Positions 48,431-60,769 of a stretch of 64,000 nt of DNA are shown one piece after another (position 1 is the first letter of the stretch; each line of letters begins with the position of its first letter). The translations under genes were made by a program, and so were the position numbers. The DNA is from Taenia hydatigena (lineage: Eukaryota > Platyhelminthes > Cestoda > Cyclophyllidea > Taeniidae): positions 9,040,134 through 9,104,133 of the forward strand of contig JADWOT020000003.1 of the NCBI GenBank assembly GCA_036345935.2, written 5' to 3'. The notes under the pieces are model-generated. The model was not told where the DNA came from. It saw nothing but the letters and a program-made list of their open reading frames with translations, and ran no database searches.

Positions 48431-51400
48431 ACCAATTTCGATTCTCAAACCCCACCACAAACGTTTTCCCCAGACATCACTTTACTGCGTGCATTATTCT
48501 CGTGTTGTCTTGAGGCCAACAGGGCTGAAACCATTGGTTGATGAGAGTGATTTCTCCCATTTCACAAAGTCACAGTTAAACTCGCTACCACACATTTACT
48601 ACTTGTGTGAATAATTCATGACGCAGGCACATAAAATGAAGCATCTTGTCAGTAAAACAGTTACACTGCAGTTTGTTTCAAAGAAGGTGCAAGGATGAAT
48701 AGGAGGACTGCGATTGCAACGCCGGGATCCGATGGGCTAGTATTAAATACAATTGCGTTTCATATACGTCAGCTGGAAGGCAGTACAAGAAACCAAGGAA
48801 ATAACCAAGTGGATGCTAGCATTGTCACAACTGGATATTGTGGGAAAAACAACTGAATTATTATGACTTGCTGTGCATATAATACCTCGGTCATGCCTTC
48901 TAGACAGCAGTGCAAATCACAGAGCATGACGTCAAACAAACAGAGTCCTGTATATAAACCATTTCGACTTCTCTCCATGCCGAACTGCATCGTAATCAAA
49001 GCAGCACCCACCTTTATTGACACTCTGACTCGCGTCTTGCCTTTGAAATCTAGCTAATCAGAATGATGAGCAAGTGACACACTACTTGTGACCCAAACAA
49101 CAAACCTCTATCTTTCCCTGACTTAAGAGCTCACAAAGGTTCTGCGATGCCTCGAGACACTCAGCAAATTGCATTAGAACGTGCCACTGTTCTCACCTAA
49201 ATCAAATGCAGCCTATGGATTCCACCAATCCGTCCTCACTCACTGCTTGCCGCTGTGCTTGGGCCCACTTTATAGTCGCGGTTCGAGTACACTTCAACAG
49301 AAGTCACGAGACGAGTAAAAATATTGCTTCAGCGATGATGTGGGTGCATACAATGAAGTCAGATCTGCAGACATCTAATTTTCTTCACTCAAACTCCATT
49401 CGGTACCTTCTGGTTTCCTCTACCTATTCCGTCATCTAATGCAGCTTTCGTATTTGTTTGTTCATGCCACCAAATGCACAATCCGGTGGTTTTATCATCG
49501 GACCCCTACGATGGAAAACTATCCAAAACCCCAACATAACCTCATTATTTTCATATGCCTACTTTCACTGAACTGGTTGCGCTCATGATTGTATGCCACA
49601 CGTCTGCAAGGCGATATGGTCGCACTTTTAGCTGCGTTAATCGTGGCAGAAGCAGGCGATGGTGTAGTACGTGCAGCATTTCTACCGAAAGTCAAATTAT
49701 GCGAAAAGGCTGAAGGGTGTGCAGAACTCGCCATCTGCCCTCACAGCACCATGTTGCATGTCCTCAACCCGTGTCACAAGCATGCATCACAACTGTGAAT
49801 GGGTGTGTTGAAACGGAGAGTGTTATTTAGTGCGCCACCAAAGTGAGCGGCTTCACCGTGTTGTTCCACTTGTTGTGGAATACGGGGTATTTGCAATTTT
49901 GCCCAAGCCTTATCTCAACAGTCACCTGTCTGAAAGAAATAGCAGTACCTTCACAGTGTTGTCCCAGGAGTTACCGTCCCTCCTAATGCTTTCACACGCT
50001 TTCATTACAAATGCATAACATTAAAAACACATTTTACAAGCATGCGACGTCTAAGTAAGCATGGGGCATTGAAGTACTTACCCACGTGTAATAAACACTC
50101 TGAGATGTAAAATGGTAGGAGTTGTTGCTCCTAAGTGGACCCACAAACCGCAGCACTGATGTGAGACAAAACGATAGGAAAATAGGCTTTTGCATGGTAA
50201 GAAGACAGCTAGTTAAACCGATTTGCAGCCTTCCCACAATTGCAAACATTATCTGCGTTGCATGGACAACTCGGCTGCCAACACACCCTAACCTGCTCGC
50301 ATTAGTTGCAATTCTGATGTATCCGCATCTACGCATCATCATCTTCTACACCCACTAAAGTCGAATGTACTTGGAGGAGATGTCTAGAGGTAGAACGAAG
50401 TCCTGTGGCAAGAAGCTCAGAGTTGTAGATAAGATGCTACAAGAAGCATCTGTGCCAAACCAAATTACTCATTTAGGAAGCAAACTATGGTGTCATGTTC
50501 TGCCTGTACGAAAGTGAATTATTTTAATTGAAGCGTTTACAGTTAAATAGCTTTGCTGTCAAATGAAATTATTAAAAATGAAAGAAATTTTGTCATCACC
50601 TACCAGCATCTGCTAAAAGAAAGGAGTCGAGCAAGCACGTTGTGAGAGGTGGAATTGCTTTCAAAGCGTTGATCATTGGGACGACGTGGAAGGCGCACAA
50701 TGTCAAACGACTGCTTCATCAGAAAGTGAAAATAAAACTTGTCGCGCATTCACTTCACTTAGTACCAGCATGACCGTGAAGGAGAATATGTCTTGCCAAA
50801 CGTAAAGATAGCGAAAGATCGGCGGTTGGAAGAAGGAGTGTGAGCAGCTCTTGTGTGCGTGTGTGTGGAGAGGATCGTCACGTGGAAAGGTTCTCGTCAT
50901 AGCCATGAAATTCGATGGTTCCCGGTCTAGTGGCTTCGCCTACACAAGCAACAATCTCAAGTTGACAAACCTCTCTTTTCCACTAACTACAAAGTCACGA
51001 AGAAGATTGGTGATTTATTGAGACCTCAAAGAACGAATTTGCAGAATGATTGGTGAACTACTGTTCTAGATGGCTCAAAACGAGTAAAATGTGCGCAAAC
51101 ATTTTAGATTTGGCCATGGGATAGACACAACTCCCAAATCTTAACAAATCCTCTTTGATTGCTTTATTCTCGTCCCTCTTTTCTCTCATATCAATTTCTC
51201 TTGACTTAGCAACCGGTTATCGAAGTATTAATATGAAGTCCCTGAGAACAGAGCTACGTGCTCCAAAGTAATGAATGAAAGGCAGTTGAAGGAGGTTCGC
51301 TCGAAGCAGCGACAACCCTCATCGCCATGCCTCGTAATGCCCACTCAAGCTTTGGGCTGAAGGGGCCTCCGCGTAAGACTCAAGATGGTTGATTCAATTG

Positions 51401-51450
51401 GCAACACGTACCATTCCTCATCACTTGGTACAAAACTCGGCATTTTAATG
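48431..51450 (+). repeat. R1 copy S6 to S19 (+)
   Basis: This is the most complete copy of the second half of R1. S6 is at about 48.5-48.62 kb, S7 at 48.65-48.78 kb, S8 at about 48.81 kb, S9 at about 48.95-49.05 kb, S10 at 49.08-49.44 kb with - strand TATAAA at 49269-49274, S12 at 49.60-49.80 kb, S13-S14 at 49.84-50.22 kb, S15-S16 at 50.25-50.46 kb, S17-S18 at about 50.6-50.9 kb, and S19 at 50.9-51.4 kb. 49141-50440 forms one of the nearly identical inverted arms. Confidence 0.7.
49141..50440 (+). repeat. Near-identical inverted arm B, left
   Basis: This 1300-bp segment is the reverse complement of 56031-57330 with no net length difference and very few substitutions. Conceptual peptides across it are the same except for two residues in the S10 stretch. 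Outside these limits the similarity to the other arm drops to about 85%. Confidence 0.8.
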
Positions 51451-52404
51451 AATCTCTTAAAGACAATCAGTCACTTAAAGAAATTAGAAATTTAAAAGGT
51501 ACAAATGCTCCTCCGCCTAGAGTAAAATTACAAGGATTACTGTTAGTCCCTTCTATAAACGGCAGAAGAGGTCTCTTCATTCCATACAGAAACATTGGCA
51601 TTGTCTGCAGCTATTCCTCCTTCTAAGTGAACTGTGAGACGAAACATTTGGCATTACGTTTAGCATTGTATAAGCATCCTTTTAGGATAACATTTTTGCC
51701 GCATATTGTTGAATGCTGATTATGCTCACGATTGTATGCCATTTGTAATGAGGCAAAATCCTCACTCATCTCGAACCGAGACTATAAAATGGAACCGAAC
51801 ACAGCGCTCGATAGCCAGATGGGATGAAGGCGTGAGATGAAGATTCTGTTTTCGATGTTGATGAGTATGTTCGAATGTTGTGATGCCACTTTTCAAAATG
51901 CTTTGAGAGTGGGAGTAGAGACTGGCTTCTTGAGTCAGAATTAATATTTTAGATGGTCTCCACTCTGATACGCTTGATTCGAGTCTGATTAAATTAAGAC
52001 AGCAAAGTAGGGAAAGAGCTTCCTTTTGTTAGCGCAAGAGCGACCGACCCGTTCATCGCCTAAACATTTCAGTCTCAGTTTCATAAGCAAACATTATTTC
52101 AATCTGGATCACATTAATTCACACTTGCCTGTCTTCTAACGTTTAATTAGATTTAGCTATGCGGATTCAATTGTAATGATTGCATGTCAGTGATGTGTAG
52201 CTTTCACTTGCTTGTGGGCGTCAATCAACAGATTTACCAAAGCATGCCTTCCATTGGCATCATGGATAGCGTAAAAGCAGTTCTATTGCCATTCAAATGA
52301 AGAGCGATAGCTTTGTTCAAGCATTCACTTCTTTTTATTTGTGCACGTTTATCTTAATTTTAAGAGGTAAGGACACTTTCCTCTAAAATTATTATTTTGA
52401 TCTG
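51451..52404. repeat. R1 fragments including an inverse S10 block
   Basis: An inverse S10 block with a perfect TATAAA (51783-51788), flanked by CTCGAACCGAGAC and CCGAACACAGCG, lies at about 51.76-51.9 kb. The rest shows little similarity to other copies, and no gene is seen. Confidence 0.5.
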
Positions 52405-52637
52405 TATCAGCGATATTAAGGAGCAACCGTGCCAAAATGCGCACAACAGTTAAGACATCCAGTGAATACAATTTAAGAGGGCTCATTTTACGTAAGCGCA
52501 TGTGCCGTGAAATTTTGAAAGTAGTTATAGCATTTGGCATTGCATGATGTCTGGTGCGACACTGGTTAAACTGGTAGTGAAATGATTCAATAGCAGGAAA
52601 GTTTTATTTTAAAAGTTAAATTAAGTGGAACTGTATA
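52405..52637. mobile_element. MITE-like dispersed element, copy 2
   Basis: This is the second copy of the element at 9029-9260, in direct orientation and about 90% identical. It begins TATCAG and ends CTGTATA, so the right terminal repeat has one inserted base. It is non-coding. Confidence 0.55.
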
Positions 52638-53500
52638 CCGCCTAAAGGAACAAGCATCCCGGCGTTACGTAAGATGAAGGTGTTGAACAATGCAGGAAGG
52701 GTCTCCTCAACTAATCTCTACCAGAGTTGAACATTAAGAATATTGCCCCATAACTTGCTCGCTTACCTTCATGAAGGCGTTTAATGTGATAATAAACGGA
52801 TCGCAAATGACGCCGATGTGATTGAGTCTAAAATCAGTACGGCAGCAGGAAGAGTAGTATATCGCTTCACCACAAATTCATCTTAAGGCAATCAGCGAGC
52901 CATGATGCCTCATTTAAAATTGGCCAACACAAATTCGCATCTCGGACGTGATTACATAACTCATCTCTTCAGAGGCGTGTGTCACTAATCTCATATAGTC
53001 GCCGGCGTAACCTGTCATTTGTTTGGTACTGACATCATCACAGATGGTCAGGACTAATTAATCAAATGCATGATTCCGCTAAGAATCTAAGTATGTTCAA
53101 ATAGAGTTAATTAGGTAAGGATATTTGCCTTCTTCATCATCCTGACCACAATTTCTACTAGTCATTCACTTAGGGCCTACTGCGAATGTTTAGCGCACTG
53201 GGTTTTGTCGACACTGTAGGAAAGTGAGTTGCAGTCCTGATCCTATTTACCCACAATTTGCGGGCATTAATTTTTGCGTATTTTTACAAACGCTGCATCG
53301 ATGAGACGCTCAAACACCTTTGAGAGATATCGGTGACTAAAATGTTTCTTCACTCTGAGTGAATTTAATAAACCGCTGCTAGTCTTCATGCTGGGCTGTG
53401 ACAAAGGTCTCTTTCTTTAACAAAAGGACGTTCATACGTTGTCTAAGCTATTTCCTGTTTTTACTAAATTGTGGGGCGAATCGTTCAGCATCGTGTTTAT
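52638..53500. other. Palindrome centre, no recognisable gene
   Basis: This is the middle of the spacer between the large inverted arms. No gene or repeat match is seen. Confidence 0.4.
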
Positions 53501-53900
53501 TATTTGATAGGACTTATCTTAAAGGATAATTTGCGCCTTAGTGGGCGGAAAGTCGAGAGTGCTTTCATTACCATGTGTAGACGGTTCGTCAGGAAGGGAC
53601 GTCAGCAAAGTGATGCAGACGCTATGCCTAATCGATGAGTCGCGGCAAAGGCAGACAATGTTGCAGTACGTGCTACATTCTAAAACAAACCTACTTAGTA
53701 TCGTCGGAGTTGGATGGGCACTGCTGACTCTAGTGTGCGAGAGTTTGCTTTCATCTTTCTGCCAAACCCTTGTTCCAAGTCTAGTATTCGTCCGGCAAGA
53801 CGAAACGTTGAACATTGCAACAAACACATTTACAAAACATACTACAGTCAATTTGTAAGTAGTAAAATTTTGTTAGCTTTTAACTTCTGCCTGTGACATG
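53501..53900 (+). repeat. R1 variant block related to S12
   Basis: This block is similar to the reverse complement of 60136-60450, at about 75%. The + frame 53541-53858 is open for 105 codons, and the related frame at 60 kb is open apart from one stop. They share LHSK, LLT, ESLLSSFCQT (or ESFLSSFCQT) and RQD/QQD in order. The same DNA is a distant version of S12 (compare GATGGTGTAGTACGTGCAGC). Its coding status is uncertain. Confidence 0.45.
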
Positions 53901-54099
53901 AACATTGTGAGCTAACTCATGTCGATGTGAATGTACTTGCGCATTCACTAAACCTTTTCAAACTATCTAAAACAGCAGTGTGCTTAACATTCTACAAAAC
54001 GATGCATTAGTTTTCAATAAATTTTATCCACTCCTATGTTTGTCAATTTAAAATTGTTACATGCGTGGACAAAGCCGCTACACCAAGAACCGTCAAAAC

Positions 54100-56030
54100 C
54101 CAGTTTCATGACATAACACTTCCCAAATGACAGTCCGCTTTGCGTATGCGCACACAGAACCTATTTACTCTCCCTTCCAATCGTCTAGCTTCTAATATCG
54201 TTAGAATTAGCAAGACTCAGTGCACGTTTACAATTCAACTAACATGGAACAGAAATGACTGCTCAATAGGTTTCGTTTCCATTCCTCATAGAGTAGTCGT
54301 TCAATGCTTCGTGTGTGTAAGGCAGCATTAAGTGGAACAGATAGAGTTGGGGGAGGACAATTGGGTGTTGACATAGCTGGCTTCGCTGCATGAACCCACA
54401 TCGGCACTAGAGCGATATTTTCACTCCTCTCGTGACTTCTGTTAAAAAGTACTGGCACCGGGACTATAAATAGGAATTAGCAAAGTGGCTAGCAGCGGGA
54501 TAGGATGACAGAGCGAAGTAGAGAGGATGCATTTGACGTAGATGAATGTGTTAGTACATTCTGATCCGATTTGTGGACTGACCCGAAACATCGGACAAAC
54601 AGTTGCGATCGTCTGAAAAGCGAAGTCAGGGATTTTCGAGTTTCTTTATATTCGTCGATTCTGTGCGATCTAATGAGCTTGATTTAAAAAGGCAGGTCTA
54701 TGCTAAAATGTAAATGAAGGTGGATGATGTGCCGGACATGCTGCGGTGCGGTATTGGAGGAAGTCAACACCGTGTGTTTACAAGGCGGTGTTCGTTCGGC
54801 ACGGCCAAGGTGTTATTTCCATCGTTGCCTACGCCGATCGTAAAGAATCAACTTTCAATTTGTCCACCTCCTAATGTTAAAGTCTAGCATTCAGTGTTTT
54901 CATCAGCACTTCTGTAGTGAAGGTGTCCCATCACTGCCCTTAGCTGACGAACATCAAATGAAATTGCAATTAAGTGGGTGCTGTCAGTTCCCGACGTTGC
55001 GATCACCCATATTTTATTCATCTTTACTGCTTCACACTCAGTAGAGGTTGCACTTAATTTGTTCAAAATCACAACGGGCGTGATGTTATGTGCCTACGTA
55101 AGGGGCTATTCACATCGGCAATACATGCATGGCAGCAGGTCTGTGCATTTGTGGAATGAAAATAGTAAAACGTCTCCAGCTCTGTAGGTCTGAAGGCAAC
55201 AGTCGTCTTGATTTGTAACGTCTTTCCATGTCACTTTGAGGGTGGGTGTGTTCAAAAGCGAATTACAGCAAAGCGTTTGAAGGTGGTATGCGCCGTTTTC
55301 CCTAACATTGAAGTACGTAAGTCGAGAGCAGCTGCAATCGCCTGTTATTTGTGAATGCTTTTGGATTGTTAATTTGGTGGGTTGCATCGCGTTCGACAAG
55401 CACAATTGGTGTGCGCTGTAAGGAACGACGATAATGGCGATGCATGCAGTCGGATTAACACTGAGCGGTTGATAAGGCCGTTGTTTGCCTCATTGATGGA
55501 CAGTTATTCTGATTATCCTCTTTACTGAATGTAAACTGTCCACGACTGATTGTCTCCAAAACTGCAGGTCTAATTCTTTTACTGACCTGAGTTCTTTGGA
55601 TCGAGAGCTTGGAAGCGAATGGTAATGCTGCGTCACTAGTGCTGATGCGATGGAAAACAGATTAAAGATTGTCGGAAGCACTGAGTGTGAGAGGAGAGGC
55701 GTAGTTGGTCCGAAATGAATTGATACAGGTGCTGTGTAGAGATTAGCCTGCCCTAATGAGGTCTACGGCTACGTTTAAGATTGGATCCTATTTTCAGCAT
55801 TTACTTCTGGCATTGTGTCCTTTAGTGCCCTTGATTACGTTTTTGATTGCATTCTTTGATGGTATAAATGCTATGTGGACTCGTTATTGCTCCACAAACC
55901 TGATCTCGCGCTGTCTATTGAATTGCCTCGTCTCTTGCCCGCTCAGACGTTGCATATTTCTACAACCTCTGAGTTGGCAGAGGGACGCTATTACGGTTTG
56001 CTTAAGGCAAGTGAGTGTCCCCATCACGGT
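54100..56030 (-). repeat. R1 copy S10 to S1 (inverse)
   Basis: A short inverse S18 piece lies near 54.13-54.19 kb. Inverse S10 is at 54.33-54.5 kb with perfect TATAAA at 54465-54470. S9 is at about 54.73-54.84 kb (GTTCGGCACGGCCAAGG), S8-S6 at 54.9-55.14 kb, and S2-S1 at 55.53-55.87 kb (CAGCATTTACTTCTGG). It runs straight into the inverse arm that starts at 56031. Confidence 0.6.
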
Positions 56031-57330
56031 GTAGCATTTTATCTCCGACTTTGAGCTTCTTGCCACAGGACTTCGTTCTACCTCTAGACATCTCCTCCAA
56101 GTACATTCGACTTTAGTGGGTGTAGAAGATGATGATGCGTAGATGCGGATACATCAGAATTGCAACTAATGCGAGCAGGTTAGGGTGTGTTGGCAGCCGA
56201 GTTGTCCATGCAACGCAGATAATGTTTGCAATTGTGGGAAGGCTGCAAATCGGCTTAACTAGCTGTCTTCTTACCATGCAAAAGCCTATTTTCCTATCGT
56301 TTTGTCTCACATCAGTGCTGCGGTTTGTGGGTCCACTTAGGAGCAACAACTCCTACCATTTTACATCTCAGAGTGTTTATTACACGTGGGTAAGTACTTC
56401 AATGCCCCATGCTTACTTAGACGTCGCATGCTTGTAAAATGTGTTTTTAATGTTATGCATTTGTAATGAAAGCGTGTGAAAGCATTAGGAGGGACGGTAA
56501 CTCCTGGGACAACACTGTGAAGGTACTGCTATTTCTTTCAGACAGGTGACTGTTGAGATAAGGCTTGGGCAAAATTGCAAATACCCCGTATTCCACAACA
56601 AGTGGAACAACACGGTGAAGCCGCTCACTTTGGTGGCGCACTAAATAACACTCTCCGTTTCAACACACCCATTCACAGTTGTGATGCATGCTTGTGACAC
56701 GGGTTGAGGACATGCAACATGGTGCTGTGAGGGCAGATGGCGAGTTCTGCACACCCTTCAGCCTTTTCGCATAATTTGACTTTCGGTAGAAATGCTGCAC
56801 GTACTACACCATCGCCTGCTTCTGCCACGATTAACGCAGCTAAAAGTGCGACCATATCGCCTTGCAGACGTGTGGCATACAATCATGAGCGCAACCAGTT
56901 CAGTGAAAGTAGGCATATGAAAATAATGAGGTTATGTTGGGGTTTTGGATAGTTTTCCATCGTAGGGGTCCGATGATAAAACCACCGGATTGTGCATTTG
57001 GTGGCATGAACAAACAAATACGAAAGCTGCATTAGATGACGGAATAGGTAGAGGAAACCAGAAGGTTCCGAATGGAGTTTGAGTGAAGAAAATTAGATGT
57101 CTGCAGATCTGACTTCATTGTATGCACCCACATCATCGCTGAAGCAATATTTTTACTCGTCTCGTGACTTCTGTTGAAGTGTACTCGAACCGCGACTATA
57201 AAGTGGGCCCAAGCACAGCGGCAAGCAGTGAGTGAGGACGGATTGGTGGAACCCATAGGCTGCATTTGATTAAGACGAGAACGGTAGAACGTTCTAATGC
57301 AATTTGCTGAGTGTCTCGAGGCATCGCAGA
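56031..57330 (-). repeat. Near-identical inverted arm B, right
   Basis: This is the mirror image of 49141-50440 over 1300 bp, covering R1 blocks S16 back to S10. A perfect TATAAA lies at 57197-57202 on the + strand, preceded by CGTGACTTCTGTTGAAG and followed by GTGGGCCCAAGCACAGCGGC. The 5590-bp spacer holds unrelated sequence and further R1 pieces. Confidence 0.8.
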
Positions 57331-57885
57331 ACCTTTGTGAGCTCGTAAGTCAAGGAAAAATGGGGATTTGTTGTTTGGTTTACAAGTAGTGTGTCACTTG
57401 CTCTGCATTCTTACTAGCTAGATTCCGGAGGCAATAGACGAGTCAGAGTGTCAAAAGAGGTGGGTGCTACTTTGGTCATGATGCAGTTCGGCATCGAGAG
57501 AAGTTACAATCGTTTACATGCGGGGCTCCATTCGCTTGGCGTCATGGTCTGTGATTTGCACTGCTGTCTAGGAGGCATGACCGAGGTATTATATGCACAG
57601 TAAGTCATATCAATTTGGCTGTGATTCCACGACTTCCAGTTGTCACAATGTCAGCAATTACTTGGTAATTTTTTTGGTTTATTCGCCAGCTTGCCGGCAC
57701 ACAGGTTTCTTGTACTGCCTTCCAGCTGAGGTATATGAAACGCGATTGTATTTAATAGGAACCCATTAGATCCCGACGTTGCGATCGCACACCTCCTATT
57801 CGTCCTTGGATCTCTTTTGGAACAAACTGCAGTGTAACTGATTTACTGACAAGATGTGACATTTCGTGTGCCTGCGTCATTAGTT
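57331..57885 (-). repeat. R1 copy S10 to S6 (inverse), diverged arm extension
   Basis: This continues the palindrome outward from the right arm: inverse S9 at about 57.4-57.55 kb, S8 at 57.62-57.67 kb, S7 at 57.7-57.85 kb. It aligns with 48.58-49.14 kb at about 85% with several small indels, unlike the almost identical 1300 bp next to it. Confidence 0.6.
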
Positions 57886-59800
57886 ATTCACAGCGGCAAA
57901 GTGTTGCGGATATAAAAAGCCATTTCTGAACGTTACTAAATCCTTGAAAGTGAGAACTTATGCATCTTAAGCAAAATGAGGGTCTTGCTCTTTTTATTGA
58001 ATCGCCAAATCCCTTAGATGTGACAGTCACGCCATCAATGCATAATGGGAAGGCGAAGTGACAACTTATCAGCCTCCTGATGATACAAGTCGCCAAATCT
58101 TACCGCACACATGCATCAAAACAGTGAAGGAATGTGCTAAAAAGGAGTCAGTTATTCAGTACCCCAAAAAGTGGACCACTTCACTCGCGAGCCTCAAGGA
58201 ATGCGTGGCAGAAGCACGATGTCGTCTCAGAAGTTACCGTCCCTACCGAATGCTTTCGCACCCTTTTTTTACAAATGCATAACAATGAACCCACTTTACA
58301 AGTACGCGACGTCTAAGTAAGCAAGAGACATGGAAGTACTTACTCACAGGTGATGCACACTCGGAGATGAAATATGCGTAAGGTGATTGCTCCTAAGTGA
58401 ACTCACACACCCTTCGCATTGATGTGAGATGGAATGATAGGAAAATAGGCCTTTGCATTAGTAAGAGGGAAGCCAATCCAAAATTGCTTCTACAATCTAC
58501 ATTGCATGGTCTACATGGCTGCCTACACACCCTCATCCATTCACATTGGTGGCAATTCTGATTCGTCTACATCCACGCATTCGTAGCTTCTACTCCAACC
58601 GAAGTCAAACGTACCTGGAAAAGATGTCCGCTGGTAGAACGAAGTCCTGTCAGAAAAAGCTAAGAGTTGGAGCTAAAATGTCACGGGAAGCATCTGCATC
58701 ATGCCGCATTTCTGATTTGCGATGGAAGATTCAGTGTCATGTTCGGCCAGTAAGAATGTGAATTAGCTGATTTGAAAAGTTAAGAGAAGGATAGCTTTGA
58801 TGTCAAATGGATGTAATAAAAGAGGCTTACTTTACTCTGCCCTGCCAGCATCTGCTGAAACACAAGAATTAGGAAAGCTAACTGAAATATGTAGAATTGA
58901 TTTGGAAGTAATGAATAGCGAAACGCAGCAGGATGCACACAATATCAAACGACTGCTTCATCAGGTAAGGGACCAAGTCCTGCCGCGCTGTCAATTTACT
59001 TGGTATCATCATGATTGCAAAACAAAATATGTCTTGATTAATGTAAAGAGGGGAAAGGATTAGCGATTGGAAGGAGGAGAGTAAGTGGCTTTTGTGTGTG
59101 GATGCATTGAGAGGACTGCCTCGTGAGAAGGTTCTCTTCGTAGCATTGGATTTTGACGATTCTCATACCTCGAGGCAGTCAGCCAACATATTCATCCACA
59201 TCCAAACAAGCCTCTCCACCTCACTACCTTGTTCTTTCCCCCATGCTTGCTTTACGCGCTCAGGTCTACTTTATAGTCATGGTTCGAGTACACTTCGATC
59301 TGAATCAAGAGGGAATGAATATATCGCTCAACAGACAATATGTGTTTATACAGTGAAGTCAGCTATGCCAACAATTGACTGTCCTGCCTCCAACTCTACT
59401 CATTACCTTCGGTGTTGCCTTACACACCGGCACACACACCATCAAATTATCAAACGACTACTCTCTCACCAAGGGAAATGGAAGCGGTCGCACATTCATT
59501 TCAGCGTAATTATAAAGTCGAAATTGGTTCCTGTGTGCACCATATGCGGAAAATGGACTGTCACTTGGGTATTCGCATGCCGTTGCACTAGAATTTGATG
59601 GTTTTCAGTCCAATGGCTTCTCCCACGCAGGCAGCACTCCCGAATTGGCAAAAAATGGGGTGCAATCATCATTTACAACCTGAATGAATGATTCTCCCGA
59701 ACGTTTGGTGAACCAATGTCTTAGATGGCTCAAAAGGGGTAATAAACGCGCAAGCACATTCTCTTCACATTTGTTTGGTCACAAGTTTCGCTCCATAGAC
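57886..59800 (+). repeat. R1 copy S13 to S19 (+) with an extra S10
   Basis: S13 is at 58.1-58.3 kb, S14 at 58.38-58.46 kb, S15-S16 at 58.5-58.76 kb, S17 at 58.8-59.0 kb, S18 at 59.04-59.13 kb, then an S10 block at 59.23-59.4 kb (TTTATAGTCATGGTTCGAG, - strand TATAAA at 59270-59275), and S19 at 59.6-59.77 kb. The S10 block between S18 and S19 looks like an insertion or a rearrangement relative to the 50-kb copy. Confidence 0.6.
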
Positions 59801-60135
59801 AAAACCAATCACTGATGGAATGACACCAACTGCAATTTACTGGCAGCATGTTTTGTAAAAATGCCAATCAACGTAGGCGACACATGGAGGAGTGCTGCAT
59901 GATCCACGATGCAAACAAATGCCCTTTTCCTGCCAGCCTTGTGGGAAGAGACTAAAGTGACACGGTCACTGTGATGCAAGTCTTCTCAAATGGGTGTTTA
60001 TAGTGCCACAGGTATTGGCAAGCATCGCGCAATACCTAGCATCCTCCACTAATTCACTTCGCTTCGTCACTGGTATCGCTATTGAATAACCGTTTGCACT
60101 AACGCCTCTTATGTAGACAGATACTTGAAAGATCA
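59801..60135. other. No recognisable gene
   Basis: Nothing is supported here. The sequence lies between R1 copies of opposite orientation. Confidence 0.4.
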
Positions 60136-60600
60136 TCATTTCAGTAACATTCCATAAATTAATTCTCTAAAGAAGGTTTTGTCAGTTGTTGTCATACCTG
60201 CTGTTCTGTCTTGCTGGACGAGTCCTAGTCTACAGCTATGGGTTTGGCAGAAAGACGAAAGGAAGCTCTCGTACACCTGAGTCAATAGTACCCATCTGAT
60301 TTCGACGGTTATTAATGGGTTTGCTTTAGAATGCAACACTCACTACGCCATCTTCTGCTTTCGCCGCAACCAGGCTGTTAGACGGATCGTTTGCATCACT
60401 TCGCGGACGCCTTTTCTTGACATTTCATCAAAAAGCCATCGTGATAGCACTCCTTGCTTTGCGATGAATACGGCACATGGGACCTCCAGAAAAGAGGTCT
60501 TATTGAACGGTAAGCACAATGCTGGACAGTTCGTCCCATAATTTAGTCTTTGGCAATGCCCGTGTCCCTGCATTCGATAGAAAGACATTTTACCGTTCGA
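60136..60600 (-). repeat. R1 variant block related to S12 (inverse)
   Basis: This is related to 53501-53900 and, more distantly, to S12 (CCCATAATTTAGTCTTTGG compares with CGCATAATTTGACTTTCGG at 56.77 kb). Two - strand frames, 60588-60343 and 60339-60136, lie in the same phase, separated by one stop codon. They preserve VMQTIRLTA, LHSKANP and ESFLSSFCQT, as in the 53.5-kb copy. This may be a remnant of a coding part of the element. Confidence 0.45.
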
Positions 60601-60769
60601 AGTGAGGACTGCAGCACTTAATTAATTCACTTTAATCGCCGATCTGCCACACAGGACTTTTAGCGACACATCAATGCGAGGTTTGGGGACGTGTAAGAAT
60701 AAATTGTCGCCAATTTTGGTTTGATTAGCTCACCACTGTACCAGACGTTGCAATCCCACATCTTTTATT

